Shown: one piece after another, positions 8,756 through 18,400 of the stretch
Layout of the letters: every line of letters starts with the position of its first letter
Position numbering within the stretch: the first letter of the stretch is position 1
From: Terriglobia bacterium
GTDB lineage: Bacteria > Acidobacteriota > Terriglobia > JAIQFV01
Reading direction: 5' to 3'
Length of the DNA: 64,000 nt
Assembly: GCA_020073085.1 (NCBI GenBank)
Contig: JAIQFV010000001.1
Span: 496,001 to 560,000 of the forward strand
The notes under the pieces: model-generated
Told to the model about the DNA's origin: nothing
The model's database searches: none
What the model saw: only the letters and a program-made list of their open reading frames with translations
Position numbers and translations under genes: made by a program

Positions 8756-9532
8756 TCATTTTTCCGGTTGAAGCTCCGCCGCCGCCTCTCGATCCACCAT
8801 CCAGGAAACTTTCCCATCGACGGGGTGGATGAGCTGTGCCGGATAGGTCTCGGGTCGAAAATTGCCCTCCAAAACTTCGCGGAGGGAGGCAGCCTTGTCG
8901 GTCCCCGCAACAAAGAATACGATCTGAGCGGCGTGATTCAGTGCAGGAGGTGTCAGCGTGATGCGATAGCATTTGAGTTTGTCCACCCAAGGGGCCGCGA
9001 CCAGCAACGTCGTCTCGTGCAACACCAACGTGTCGGGAAACAGGGAGGCGGTATGTCCGTCCGGCCCCATCCCCAGCATAACAAAATCAAACCGCGGCCA
9101 CTCACCCTCGCGGAGACTGAAAAAGGATTTCAATTCCTCCGCATACGCCTTCGCCGCCTCAGAGGCGACGGTCTTCTCAGCAGGGATGCGATGAATATTG
9201 GTCAGGGGAGGATTCACCTTGCTTAACAAAGTTTCGCGAGCCATTCGAAAATTGCTGTCCTTGTGGATAGGTGGGACCGACCGCTCGTCGCCCCAAAAAA
9301 AATGGACTTTCTGCCAATCGGTCCGTGAGGAATAAGGTGGGGTTGCCAGCAGGGAATAAAGGCTCCTGGGAGTCGAGCCGCCAGAAAGGACGACGGTGAA
9401 TCGGCCCCGAGCCTGGATCGCCCCATCCGAGGCGGTGATGAACCGCTCGGCGGCGGCATGAGTCAATTCGTCAAGGCTGCTATAGATTTCGATCTCACGT
9501 TTCAAGGCGTTCGATGGCTGTTGTGCAGACAT
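8756..9532 (-). CDS. pgl: 6-phosphogluconolactonase
   Basis: Hydrolyses 6-phosphogluconolactone, second step of the oxidative pentose phosphate route. 258 aa, DevB/SOL type. Signatures: VVLSGGSTPRSLYSLLA (sugar-phosphate binding), VHFFWGDERSVPP and VMLGMGPDGHTASLFP. It is the last gene of the minus-strand cluster, 83 bases after opcA. No strong ribosome binding site precedes the ATG. Confidence 0.94.
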   Translation of the reverse strand: MSAQQPSNALKREIEIYSSLDELTHAAAERFITASDGAIQARGRFTVVLSGGSTPRSLYSLLATPPYSSRTDWQKVHFFWGDERSVPPIHKDSNFRMARETLLSKVNPPLTNIHRIPAEKTVASEAAKAYAEELKSFFSLREGEWPRFDFVMLGMGPDGHTASLFPDTLVLHETTLLVAAPWVDKLKCYRITLTPPALNHAAQIVFFVAGTDKAASLREVLEGNFRPETYPAQLIHPVDGKVSWMVDREAAAELQPEK

Positions 9533-9615
9533 AAACTAAGAAATCCTGATTCTCCTTGTTTTTCAAGCCCCTCTCGGCACGACCGACGCCTCCGTGCCCC
9601 TGCGGGTCGTTCGTC

Positions 9616-10797
9616 TCAGGGCCGCTTCAATGCCCTCACCAGGGCCGCCGCCATTTGAATGGATTCCTCATAAATTTGGTCGTGGCTGAAGATTTCCAAT
9701 TGACGGGCGATCAGTTCCACCTCGTTGTAAATTCGCAGAGGAACGGTGCGAAGGAAGGGGGGCAGGTTCGCGAACGCAATTTCCGTCTGCGCGCAATTTG
9801 GATCCTCTCCCTTGCCAATGCGAAAAGTTGTCGACCACTCCTCCCCTGTCCTCAATCCAAACGAGACCAGGTGGCCGGACAACTCCAACCGGGCGTCTGC
9901 CGGCCGAACCACCGCCGTGATGCCGTGGCCTCCCGCTTTAGGGCACAAATGAAAGCGACGTTCCTCATTCCCGATCTCCGCGCCGAGCACTTCCCAATGC
10001 AGTCGGCTGCCAAGCCATCCCAAAAGCAAATAGGCTTGCGGGGGGACGCCAGATCCGTCCACGACACGCTTGTTGTACTCCACGGTAACGTGTTCGATGT
10101 GTTCCAGATGATCCCGCAACACCGGGGGATCGAAAAACTGCGACGCCAGCTCACGCCATTGCATCAGCCGATGCCACGCCACATCGCTTACCGCCGACCG
10201 GCTGTGATGGGCCTTGATATATTCCTCCAACTGCGCAAAATCAGACTCGGGTGACGCAAAGGTCTTCGAATCCAGAATCAAACGATCGCAAACGCTGGAA
10301 ATGGCCTTCAGAAACTCGCTGTCAAAAAAACGGCCCCCTTTCCACCACACGAACACCGGCAAATCGGATATCAGGAATGGGATCGTTGTGGCCGCCAACT
10401 CCCTCCCTGCCCCGCCTGACCCTCGAAGTGAGATCTGCTCACAGCACATCACCTTGCTGGCCGGAGAGGGCCGATGACAATGCGCGGAGATCCAGGCCTC
10501 CATTTTGAGGTTATCCTCCCCTGCGACGGCAGTGACCACAATTGCACGACAGGGATTCTGGACCGTCAATTCGCTGATGGTTTCAGTCAGTGAGGACTCC
10601 TGGGTCGCGTCTTCGGTCCAGACAACCAGATTCAGGACGCTGGCTCGTGCCACAACTCCCTCGGATTCCGGATCCGTGGAATCCGCCTGCGCGGCTCCCT
10701 TCCAGAGTTCACGCAGCTCTTCCTCGATTGCAGGGATGTCCACCTCAAGTGGCTGCCCCTTCAATACTCCACCCAGCGGGTTCTGGGATGCGTCCAT
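9616..10797 (-). CDS. opcA: glucose-6-phosphate dehydrogenase assembly protein OpcA
   Basis: OpcA proteins promote assembly/activation of glucose-6-phosphate dehydrogenase, known best in cyanobacteria and actinobacteria. 393 aa. The family look is clear in ARASVLNLVVWTEDA near the N-terminus, CRAIVV and the LISDLPVFVWWKGG segment. GGAGG lies a few bases before the ATG. It sits directly downstream of zwf (70 bases), which is the usual genetic partner. Confidence 0.88.
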   Translation of the reverse strand: MDASQNPLGGVLKGQPLEVDIPAIEEELRELWKGAAQADSTDPESEGVVARASVLNLVVWTEDATQESSLTETISELTVQNPCRAIVVTAVAGEDNLKMEAWISAHCHRPSPASKVMCCEQISLRGSGGAGRELAATTIPFLISDLPVFVWWKGGRFFDSEFLKAISSVCDRLILDSKTFASPESDFAQLEEYIKAHHSRSAVSDVAWHRLMQWRELASQFFDPPVLRDHLEHIEHVTVEYNKRVVDGSGVPPQAYLLLGWLGSRLHWEVLGAEIGNEERRFHLCPKAGGHGITAVVRPADARLELSGHLVSFGLRTGEEWSTTFRIGKGEDPNCAQTEIAFANLPPFLRTVPLRIYNEVELIARQLEIFSHDQIYEESIQMAAALVRALKRP

Positions 10798-10867
10798 TGG
10801 TACCTCCAGTTCGGGATCAGCGCGACCTATCCAAAGACCTCCTTCTTAGGAAGCCAGTGAGACGGGC

Positions 10868-12403
10868 TCACAAACGCCGCCACCTGCGTCCATCCTTGGA
10901 AATCAAATCATCGGCTTCAGCCGGGCCCTGGGAGCCGGCCTCATACTGGGGCAAATCTTTCTCCGTTGACTGGCGCCAGGACGTGAGATAGGGCATGATC
11001 ACTTTCCAGGCCGCTTCAACGGCATCCCGGCGAGCGAACAGGGTGGCATCACCCCGCATGCAGTCATGAAGCAATCGTTCGTACGCTTCAGGCGTCTTGA
11101 CTCCAAATGAGGTACCGTAACGGAATTCCATGTTGACCCAGCGGATATGCATGGATTGGCCGGGAAGCTTCGCACCAAAACGAAGGGTGATTCCCTCGTC
11201 CGGCTGAATTTTTAAGACCAGGATGTTGGGCTCAAGCTGGTCATCGGCAGTCTGTCCAAAAAGAAGGTGCGGGACACTCTTGAACTGGATCGCGATCTCG
11301 GAAACTCGCTTGGCCAGCCGCTTTCCCGAGCGCAAATAGAAGGGGACGCCCGCCCAGCGCCAGTTATCGATGAAAAGCTTGAATGCGCAATACGTTTCTG
11401 TCAGAGATGCCGGATCAACACCCTCCTCCTGGCGATAGGCGGGCACCTGCTTCCCGGCGACAAACCCCTGGGAATATTGTGCGCGCACCGAGTACTTCCG
11501 GGCTTCTTCTCCCGAGACCGGCCGAATGGCCCGCAGGACCTTGGTTTTCTCATCCCGGATGGCGTCGGCATCCATCGCGGCAGGCGGTTCCATTGCCACG
11601 AGGTTCAACACCTGCAGCATATGATTTTGAATCATGTCGCGCGCGGCCCCTGATCTCTCGTAATAAGAGGCACGATGTTCCACTCCCAAGGTCTCGGCCA
11701 CGGCGATCTGCACGTGATCGATGTACCGCCGATTCCAAATCGGCTCAAAAATCCCGTTGGCGAATCGAAAGACCATAATGTTCTGGACGGTCTCCTTGCC
11801 CAGGTAATGATCAATGCGATACACCTGATCTTCTCTGAAGACGCTGTTTACTTCCTCATTCAGAGCATGGGCACTATCAAGATCTCTCCCAAAAGGTTTT
11901 TCGATAATGATTCGGGTCCAGTTCTTGGATCCGCTCCCGGCCACCATCCTGGCCGCCCCTAATTGTCGAATGATTTCAGAATAGGCATCAGGCGGCGTCG
12001 AGAGATAAAACAAACGGTTGGTCTGGGTCCCTCTCTCACGGTCGATCCGGGCAAGGAGTTCTCCCAGCTTCTTGTATCCCGAAGCATCCGAGAAATCGGA
12101 TTGGCAATAGAAAATCCCCTCTTCAAAGGACTTCCAGACGGGTGTCTTGAGGCGTTCGTCTTCAATGAACTCGCGCTGCACCTGGCGAAATCCGTCATCG
12201 GTCCAGGACTTACGCGCGAAGCCTACGATGCCAAACGAGGGAGGAAGCAATTGATTTTCTGCCAGGCTGAAAAGGGCCGGGATCAGCTTCCGTTTGGTAA
12301 GATCTCCCGATGCCCCAAAAATGACGACGACGCACGGATCCGCCGAGCGCTCCACTTGCAATCCCTCGCGAAGCGGATTAGTCAGCAGTGTGGTAGATGT
12401 CAT
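10868..12403 (-). CDS. zwf: glucose-6-phosphate 1-dehydrogenase
   Basis: Oxidises glucose-6-phosphate with NADP. 511 aa from the ATG at 12403, preceded closely by GAGGAG; the frame continues to 12469 but that would overlap gnd by 41 bases. Nucleotide-binding GASGDLTKRKLIPALF is near the N-terminus, the active-site signature RIDHYLGKE is mid-protein, and FANGIFEPIWNRRYIDHVQI follows. Its substrate-pathway partners gnd, opcA and pgl flank it. Confidence 0.96.
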   Translation of the reverse strand: MTSTTLLTNPLREGLQVERSADPCVVVIFGASGDLTKRKLIPALFSLAENQLLPPSFGIVGFARKSWTDDGFRQVQREFIEDERLKTPVWKSFEEGIFYCQSDFSDASGYKKLGELLARIDRERGTQTNRLFYLSTPPDAYSEIIRQLGAARMVAGSGSKNWTRIIIEKPFGRDLDSAHALNEEVNSVFREDQVYRIDHYLGKETVQNIMVFRFANGIFEPIWNRRYIDHVQIAVAETLGVEHRASYYERSGAARDMIQNHMLQVLNLVAMEPPAAMDADAIRDEKTKVLRAIRPVSGEEARKYSVRAQYSQGFVAGKQVPAYRQEEGVDPASLTETYCAFKLFIDNWRWAGVPFYLRSGKRLAKRVSEIAIQFKSVPHLLFGQTADDQLEPNILVLKIQPDEGITLRFGAKLPGQSMHIRWVNMEFRYGTSFGVKTPEAYERLLHDCMRGDATLFARRDAVEAAWKVIMPYLTSWRQSTEKDLPQYEAGSQGPAEADDLISKDGRRWRRL

Positions 12404-12428
12404 GATCTCCTCGGTATTCAAATCGGAA

Positions 12429-13331
12429 TCATTTTGCCGCGGCCTTGACGGCGTGTCCGCCGAACTCATTCCTGAGCGCCGCCAGGACTTTGGCGGAGAA
12501 TGACTCCGGCTGTCGCGAGTGGAACCGTTCGAAGAGGGAGAGTGTTATGACAGGCGCCGGCACATTATGCTCCATCGCTTCCAGGATGGTCCACCGGCCT
12601 TCGCCAGAGTCTTCAACATAGCCCTTGATGTTCTCAAGGTGAGGGTCCCTTTCCAGGGCATCCTGGGCCAGTTCCAACAGCCAGGAGCGGACCACGCTGG
12701 CGTGGTTCCAGAGCTTAGCAACCTGGGGAAGATTCAGATTGAACTGGGAGTTGTGGAGAATCTCAAACCCTTCTCCGTAAGCCTGCATCAGGCCGTATTC
12801 AATTCCGTTATGCACCATTTTGACATAGTGGCCCGCCCCGGAAGGTCCCACAAAGGCATAGCCATCCTCAGGTGCCAGGGTCTTAAAGATGGGCTCAATC
12901 TTCTTGAGAACGGCGGCCTCGCCTCCAATCATCATGCAGTATCCATTCTGCAGTCCCCACACGCCCCCGCTGGTTCCACAGTCCACAAAGTGGATGCCGC
13001 GATCAGCGAGTTCCTTCCCGCGACGGATACTGTCTTTGAACATGGAGTTGCCGCCGTCGACAAGGGTGTCACCCTTCTGTAGAAGCGATGCTACCTCGTT
13101 GATCGTGTCTTGAGTAGGAGTGCCCGAAGGGACCATCAGCCAAATCACCCGTGGCGGGCTCAGTTTCGATACCATTTCCCCGACTGAGGCGGAGGCAGTT
13201 GCGCCCAAGGCCGCCGAGGCCTTTACGACCTCCGGGTTTCGATCAAAGGCGACGACCTTGTGCCCGCCTCGGAGCAGCCTCTGCACCATGTTGCCGCCCA
13301 TTTTGCCCAATCCGATAAATCCTAGTTGCAT
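12429..13331 (-). CDS. gnd: 6-phosphogluconate dehydrogenase, short (about 300 aa) decarboxylating type
   Basis: Oxidative decarboxylation of 6-phosphogluconate to ribulose-5-phosphate. The Met at 13331 has AAAGGAG upstream and starts the Rossmann fold MQLGFIGLGKMGGNMVQRLL; the longer frame to 13400 lacks homology. The substrate loop is CGTSGGVWGLQNGYCMMIGG and the catalytic region is GHYVKMVHNGIEYGLMQAYGEG. The 300-aa length places it in the short Gnd/YqeC class, often NAD-preferring, rather than the 470-aa class. Confidence 0.94.
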   Translation of the reverse strand: MQLGFIGLGKMGGNMVQRLLRGGHKVVAFDRNPEVVKASAALGATASASVGEMVSKLSPPRVIWLMVPSGTPTQDTINEVASLLQKGDTLVDGGNSMFKDSIRRGKELADRGIHFVDCGTSGGVWGLQNGYCMMIGGEAAVLKKIEPIFKTLAPEDGYAFVGPSGAGHYVKMVHNGIEYGLMQAYGEGFEILHNSQFNLNLPQVAKLWNHASVVRSWLLELAQDALERDPHLENIKGYVEDSGEGRWTILEAMEHNVPAPVITLSLFERFHSRQPESFSAKVLAALRNEFGGHAVKAAAK

Positions 13332-13486
13332 GGATTCACTCCTTTCCTCAACCTGCTTTGTCCGGATTTCTCCTGCGCTCACCCAATGGAGTCTGAGCAT
13401 TCCATAGTCAAATGTTCTCGGCCGCAGAACACTGCAACCAGCTTCTCCTGAAATCTATTCCCACCGTCCAATATCGTACGTAGCTC

Positions 13487-15505
13487 TCACCGGTTGACCA
13501 GTTTTCGGGCGCGAGCTACAACGTTGTCGACAGTGAATCCAAAGGTCTCCAGGATCGCCTTAAGGGGGGCCGAGATGCCATAACCATCAACGCAGATCAT
13601 GTCCCCGGCTTCCCCGATCCATTTCTGCCAACCCATGGGTCCGGCCATTTCTATAGCCAATCGTGATTTCACCGCCGGGGGCAACACGGAATCGCGGTAA
13701 GCCTGCGATTGCTGCTCAAACAGCTCCCAACTCGGCATGGAGACGATCCGCGCTCGAATCCCCTTTTTCGCCAATTCGAGTCGACTGTCGATTGCCAGAG
13801 ACACTTCCGACCCTGTGGCGATCAGAATAAGATCAGGCGCTCCCCCTTCTGCCTCTGCAAGGACGTAGGCGCCCTTCAGGAGGCCGGTCGCCGGCGCATA
13901 TTTTGCCCGGTCGATCGGTGGAAGTTTCTGCCGCGTGAAAATAAGGGCGGTTGGCGACTTCCGGTTCTCGAGGGCAAACCTCCAGGCCTGGGCAGTCTCG
14001 TCACCATCGGCGGGACGAATCACGGTCAGGTTATGAATCGCACGCAGGGCGGCTAGGTGTTCGACCGGCTGATGCGTGGGACCGTCTTCCCCCAGTCCCA
14101 GGGAATCATGGGTGAACACAAAAATGGACGGATACTCGCTGAAGGCAGCCAACCGGATAGGAGGGCGCATGTAATCGGAAAATTGCAGGAACGTAGCGCT
14201 GAAGGAGATCAATCCGCTCAGGGCAATCCCGTTGGTAATCGATCCCATGGCATGCTCACGCACTCCGAAGTGAAAGTTTCGCCCCTGGTAATTCCCTTTT
14301 TCAAAATCCCCATAGCCCTTCAAGAGCGTGTCCGTCGAAGGGGCCAAATCCCCCGATCCACCCAGCAGCCAGGGGACGACGGGGGCGATCGCGTTCAGCA
14401 CCTTGCCTGAGGCCTCGCGCGTCGCCAGGGATCCGGCCGCGACCCCGAAGACGGGCAGCGATTTTTCCCACCCATCAGGAAGTCTTCCTTCCTGAATCTG
14501 ACTCCATTGTGCAGCCATTTCGGGGTAATTCCGGGCATATCGATCAAAGGTCGACTTCCAATCCGCCTCCATGATCTGGCCCCGCCGGGTGGCCTCGCGA
14601 AAGTGTGCAAGGACCTCAGGAGGAACATAGAACTGCGCCTCCTCTGGCCAACCCAGGTTTCTTTTCGTGAGCTTCACTTCGTCTGCTCCCAGAGGAGCCC
14701 CGTGAGCCCCCGCGGTATCCTGCTTGTGAGGACTCCCAAAGGCGATATGGGTTCGGCAACAAATGATGGAGGGGCGCTCCTTTTCGTCGCGTGCGACTTC
14801 AATGGCTTTGTGGACTGCCCCGATGTCATTGCCATCCACCCGCTGCACATGCCACCGGTAGGCAGCGAAACGCTCATCGACGCTTTCCGTGAAGGCCAGT
14901 GCCGTGTCGCCCTCGATGCTGATGTGATTATCATCGTAGAGATAAATGAGGTTTCCCAGGCCAAGGTGCCCGGCCAGCGACGCCGCTTCCGAGGTCACGC
15001 CCTCCATGAGATCGCCGTCACTAACGATGGCGTAGATGTGGTAATCGACAATGGAATACGGCGGGCGGTTAAATTGCGTCCCCAAAAATTTCTGCGCGAT
15101 GGCCATGCCGACGCCATTGGCGAACCCCTGGCCCAGGGGTCCCGTGGTGCACTCCACCCCCGGCGTCACGCCGTATTCCGGATGGCCCGGCGTAATTGAT
15201 CCCGCCTGTCGAAACTGCTTGATCTGTTCCATGGGAAGGTCGTATCCGGTGAGATGAAGCAATGCATAGTGCAACATGCACCCATGGCCGGCGGAAAGGA
15301 TGAAGCGGTCCCGATTGGCCCACTTGGGATTGGCGGGATTATGATGCAGAAAACGATCCCAGAGCACATAGGCCATCACGGCCGCGCCCATGGGCATGCC
15401 CGGATGACCCGAGTTCGCTTTCTGAACCGCGTCCATCGCCAATGCGCGAATCGTGTTTATGCAAAGCTCGTCGGTCTGTTTTCGATCTGCAGCCACGACA
15501 CTCAT
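13487..15505 (-). CDS. tkt: transketolase
   Basis: Thiamine-diphosphate enzyme moving two-carbon units between sugar phosphates. 672 aa with a strong AGGAGGA before the ATG. The N-terminal region has [13 protein letters not shown] and [19 protein letters not shown]. The ThDP-binding stretch starts at [36 protein letters not shown] (key GDG and NN-like DDN). The pyrimidine domain has [23 protein letters not shown]. It is the second gene of the pentose-phosphate operon and links the oxidative branch to glycolysis. Confidence 0.97.
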   Translation of the reverse strand: MSVVAADRKQTDELCINTIRALAMDAVQKANSGHPGMPMGAAVMAYVLWDRFLHHNPANPKWANRDRFILSAGHGCMLHYALLHLTGYDLPMEQIKQFRQAGSITPGHPEYGVTPGVECTTGPLGQGFANGVGMAIAQKFLGTQFNRPPYSIVDYHIYAIVSDGDLMEGVTSEAASLAGHLGLGNLIYLYDDNHISIEGDTALAFTESVDERFAAYRWHVQRVDGNDIGAVHKAIEVARDEKERPSIICCRTHIAFGSPHKQDTAGAHGAPLGADEVKLTKRNLGWPEEAQFYVPPEVLAHFREATRRGQIMEADWKSTFDRYARNYPEMAAQWSQIQEGRLPDGWEKSLPVFGVAAGSLATREASGKVLNAIAPVVPWLLGGSGDLAPSTDTLLKGYGDFEKGNYQGRNFHFGVREHAMGSITNGIALSGLISFSATFLQFSDYMRPPIRLAAFSEYPSIFVFTHDSLGLGEDGPTHQPVEHLAALRAIHNLTVIRPADGDETAQAWRFALENRKSPTALIFTRQKLPPIDRAKYAPATGLLKGAYVLAEAEGGAPDLILIATGSEVSLAIDSRLELAKKGIRARIVSMPSWELFEQQSQAYRDSVLPPAVKSRLAIEMAGPMGWQKWIGEAGDMICVDGYGISAPLKAILETFGFTVDNVVARARKLVNR

Positions 15506-15580
15506 GCGTCCTCCTATCCTCTCACCAACTCTTTCTTGCTTTCAGGGCCTGTGGCGCCCGCTGCCTTCCCATAAGATCCG

Positions 15581-16399
15581 CTATCTCCCGGCTGCCATGG
15601 CGCCCCCAAGGATGTGCTTCTCGATTCCGTCCGCGAAACCTTCTTCCGCATTCGACGTCGTCACATATCGGGCTGCCTTCTTGACGGCCTCACTCCCATT
15701 GCCCATGGCAATCGAGAGACCTGCCCGCGCAAACATCTCCACGTCATTCGGCCCGTCACCGATGGCGGCGATTCGATCGGCGGGAATCTGAAGAATCCGG
15801 GAAAGACTCGTGATTACTGAGCCTTTGTTGGCGCTCTTGACGGTGATGTCGACAAACCGGGGTTGTGATTGCGTCGCTGCAAGTTCTGTCCCCAGCTTCT
15901 GGCGGATCCTCTGCGCACACAACGCGACAATCTCCGGCTTCCCGACCACTGTCAGTTTGGGACAGTCTTCAAACCCCTCTTCAATCCCTTCGACAATCCT
16001 CGCCGCGAATCCCACGGTATGTTCTTCACGTTCGACATACTCATCGCGACGCCGGGCAAACCATTCCCATTCCCGATAAGCCCAAAGGTTCAGATCAAAT
16101 TCTTTGGCGATGACCCATACCTGGTTGATCAAAGCCACCGGAATCACCTGCTTTTCGAGCACTCTCCCCTCTGGCGTGGCCACCTGGGCACCATTGAATG
16201 GAGCGAAGGGGAGCACGATCTCGAGCGCTTTGAGGAGCATCTCGAGGCCGCGCGGAGGACGAGAACTCGCAATTGTAAAACCGATGCCATGCTCCTTCAG
16301 CCCAAGCACAACCCGCTTTGTCCGGGGCGTGATCTCATGGTTGGATGTAATCAGGGTTCCATCGACATCAGAAACCACCAAACTGATCAGGTTCGTCAT
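15581..16399 (-). CDS. Cof-type HAD-superfamily hydrolase
   Basis: Probable sugar-phosphate phosphatase. 272 aa from the Met at 16399, where homology begins (MTNLISLVVSDVDGTLITSN); the frame is open to 16549 but the extra residues look random. HAD motif I is DVDGTL, motif II TIASSR and motif IV IGDGPNDVEMFARAG. A C2-type cap lies between. It probably leads the operon with tkt, zwf and gnd, but its substrate is unknown. No good ribosome binding site is visible. Confidence 0.88.
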   Translation of the reverse strand: MTNLISLVVSDVDGTLITSNHEITPRTKRVVLGLKEHGIGFTIASSRPPRGLEMLLKALEIVLPFAPFNGAQVATPEGRVLEKQVIPVALINQVWVIAKEFDLNLWAYREWEWFARRRDEYVEREEHTVGFAARIVEGIEEGFEDCPKLTVVGKPEIVALCAQRIRQKLGTELAATQSQPRFVDITVKSANKGSVITSLSRILQIPADRIAAIGDGPNDVEMFARAGLSIAMGNGSEAVKKAARYVTTSNAEEGFADGIEKHILGGAMAAGR

Positions 16400-16847
16400 A
16401 ATCTTGAAATGCGAACGTTGTCTGCCAAAGGTGAATCTCCTCGCACCTTCCCCCGCTTCATCGGACGGACTTGAGGACTCCACCCGCGCTCCATTAACGA
16501 CCCCACAAAAGTGGTCAGCCCGACCCCTGCACTCGCTGGCCCTCTGCAACAGAGCAAATGGCCGTTGCGCCTAATCCAAATAGTGTCTCCTTCGATGAAG
16601 CGAGTCTCTCACAAGTCAAATTGAAAATCAATCAACGGGCCTTCTGACTCTTGAGGGCCCCTCCGTGGTTGTCTGAAAAGCGCCCTGAAGCCCGTGGGAG
16701 TTCGCGTTTTTGACTCTCTTCGCGCTCTCCACTATAATTCACCGGCCTTGACCTGAAGCGGGGGATGACTGACCTGCCTGCGCCGCCGGTGGTTGACACG
16801 CGAAGGTCACCCTGCGTCCGGGCCTGCGCTCGCTTGGCATTGAACCG

Positions 16848-16876
16848 TTGCTCACAATATCGTCCAACGATATAAT
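16848..16876 (+). promoter_or_regulatory. promoter with overlapping palindrome in front of the MarR gene
   Basis: TTGCTC (16848-16853) and TATAAT (16871-16876) are separated by 17 bases, a good sigma-70 promoter. A perfect palindrome, ATATCGT (16857-16863) and ACGATAT (16867-16873) around CCA, fills the spacer and overlaps the -10. The 17-base size suits a MarR dimer, suggesting autorepression of the gene starting at 16909. Confidence 0.65.
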
Positions 16877-16908
16877 ACTGTCCAGATGATTCGGCGGGAG
16901 GTCCCGGG

Positions 16909-17361
16909 ATGACCGCAACCTTTCAAATGCCCTTAACGAAGCGACAATTCGAGCGGATTGCCGCCTTCCGGCATGCCTTGCGCCGCTTCTTGCGACACAG
17001 CGAAAGGGCGGTTCGCAACCAGGGGGTCACCCCCCAACAATATCACCTTATCCTCGCCATTAAGGGGTTCCCTAAACGGAACTTCGCTTCGATCGGAGAA
17101 CTCGCTGAACAGCTCCAGCGCAACCATCACAGTGTAGTTGAGCTGATCAACCGGACCGAGCGGCTGGGCCTGGTCAAGCGGCGGCCCAGCACGGAGGATC
17201 GCCGCCAAGTTTTCGTTGAGTTGACTGTCAAGGGAGAACGGATGCTGGAACGATTGATCCATGAACATAGGGCAGAGTACCGCATTCTGCATTCAAGCCT
17301 GACGACGCTCATGGAAAGCCGTGTGGGATCAGGTGGACAGAAATTGAGTCAGTGGGGTTAG
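16909..17361 (+). CDS. MarR-family transcriptional regulator
   Basis: Winged-helix dimeric regulator, 150 aa. The DNA-binding part is VTPQQYHLILAIKG...IGELAEQLQRNHHSVVELINRTERLGLVKRRPSTEDRRQVFVELT, which contains helices 3-4 and the wing with the DRR motif. CGGGAGG sits 7 bases before the ATG. The C-terminal dimerisation helix is short and ends oddly (SRVGSGGQKLSQWG). No obvious target operon is divergent; the palindrome in its own promoter suggests autoregulation. Confidence 0.88.
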   Translation: MTATFQMPLTKRQFERIAAFRHALRRFLRHSERAVRNQGVTPQQYHLILAIKGFPKRNFASIGELAEQLQRNHHSVVELINRTERLGLVKRRPSTEDRRQVFVELTVKGERMLERLIHEHRAEYRILHSSLTTLMESRVGSGGQKLSQWG

Positions 17362-17833
17362 GGGTCCGTATTCCAGGTCGAATCTCAACCCCCACAACAA
17401 GAGCGGCGGTAGCTTGCCGGGCCTCCCCCAATTCCCAATAGACTTTTCCTTGCCTCTCCGGATCCCAAGCCCATCGAGGGAATAAAGCTTGCCTCGTCCT
17501 TCGTGAATTGAAGAGAAATAAAAACGGAGGAGACCGCCGATCTCCCCCGTCTTATGGGTGGGCACTTATTTTACAGAGGTAATTTGAGAGAGGACTGGGG
17601 ATAGGAGAGCAAGTGAAAACTTCAACCCGCTTATGATAAGATGTCCTTAAGATACGCATGATTTAAAGTCCGTCTCGTCGAACCCTCTCAAGACCCACAA
17701 TACTCAGACCACGAAACAATTTCAGGTGCAACCGGGTGTTGATGAAAGTCGTCCAGTTGAAGATCTCCTGACGACCGAGTGAACTAAATCAAAAAATGAA
17801 TTTCAGAACTGAGCAGCCTTTAGATGGGGAACA
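17362..17833. other. intergenic region without recognisable gene
   Basis: About 470 bases between the MarR gene and a convergent small exported protein. Short frames exist on both strands but none has a convincing start or composition. A small hairpin-forming stretch lies near 17528-17545. I see nothing else. Confidence 0.4.
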
Positions 17834-18211
17834 TTAGACGAGGGGAGGAGCACGTTGGGCGCGTGAGGAAAAACTCTCAATAAACGGCAAAGACGGTTCG
17901 GGGATTTGGCAACATTCGACCCTTGAGGGAACCGGGTCCAGATTGACCGGGGTCGCCGGAGGGGTGCTATCGAAGGTGGACCACAAGCAGGCGATACAGA
18001 CGGTCTCCTTCTCTGGATCTGTGCTTCGAGAATCCTTTTGAAGAGACGCCGCGGACGGGATCGCATCAAACAAATGAGCAATGGAAAGATGGCAAACGTG
18101 AAAATCGTCGGCCGTCGAAAAGGTGGGGAACAACAAAAACACCAGGGCCAGGAGGCTCAAGAACGAGGCGCCGCGATTCTTACGAAGTAAGATGATCACC
18201 GGTCTGTTCAT
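17834..18211 (-). CDS. small exported protein with Cys pairs
   Basis: 125-aa ORF beginning MNRPVIILLRKNRGASFLSL. A basic N-terminus and hydrophobic core (SLLALVFLLFPTFSTA) followed by ADD look like a cleavable signal peptide. The mature part carries CHLSIAHLF, a CIAC motif followed by LW, and CC near the end, which could bind metal or form disulfides. GGGGTGAA upstream could be the ribosome binding site. I do not recognise a family with certainty; it resembles small periplasmic proteins encoded near metal-related genes, but no such gene is adjacent. Confidence 0.5.
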   Translation of the reverse strand: MNRPVIILLRKNRGASFLSLLALVFLLFPTFSTADDFHVCHLSIAHLFDAIPSAASLQKDSRSTDPEKETVCIACLWSTFDSTPPATPVNLDPVPSRVECCQIPEPSLPFIESFSSRAQRAPPLV

Positions 18212-18400
18212 CAGAGTGGTTCACCCCGACTTTTCAGGGCGCCTGGGGTGGGGATCCTTCTTGCCCTCCGGGAGGTCACGTGCCCCTCTCTATTTACACC
18301 ATCTCCCTCCTCCCCTTGGGGAGAGAGCCTTTGAGCCACAACCTGAGCAGTCAGAAAACGTATCCTAGTTCCGGTGAACCTAAAATTCAAGGAAAAACTT

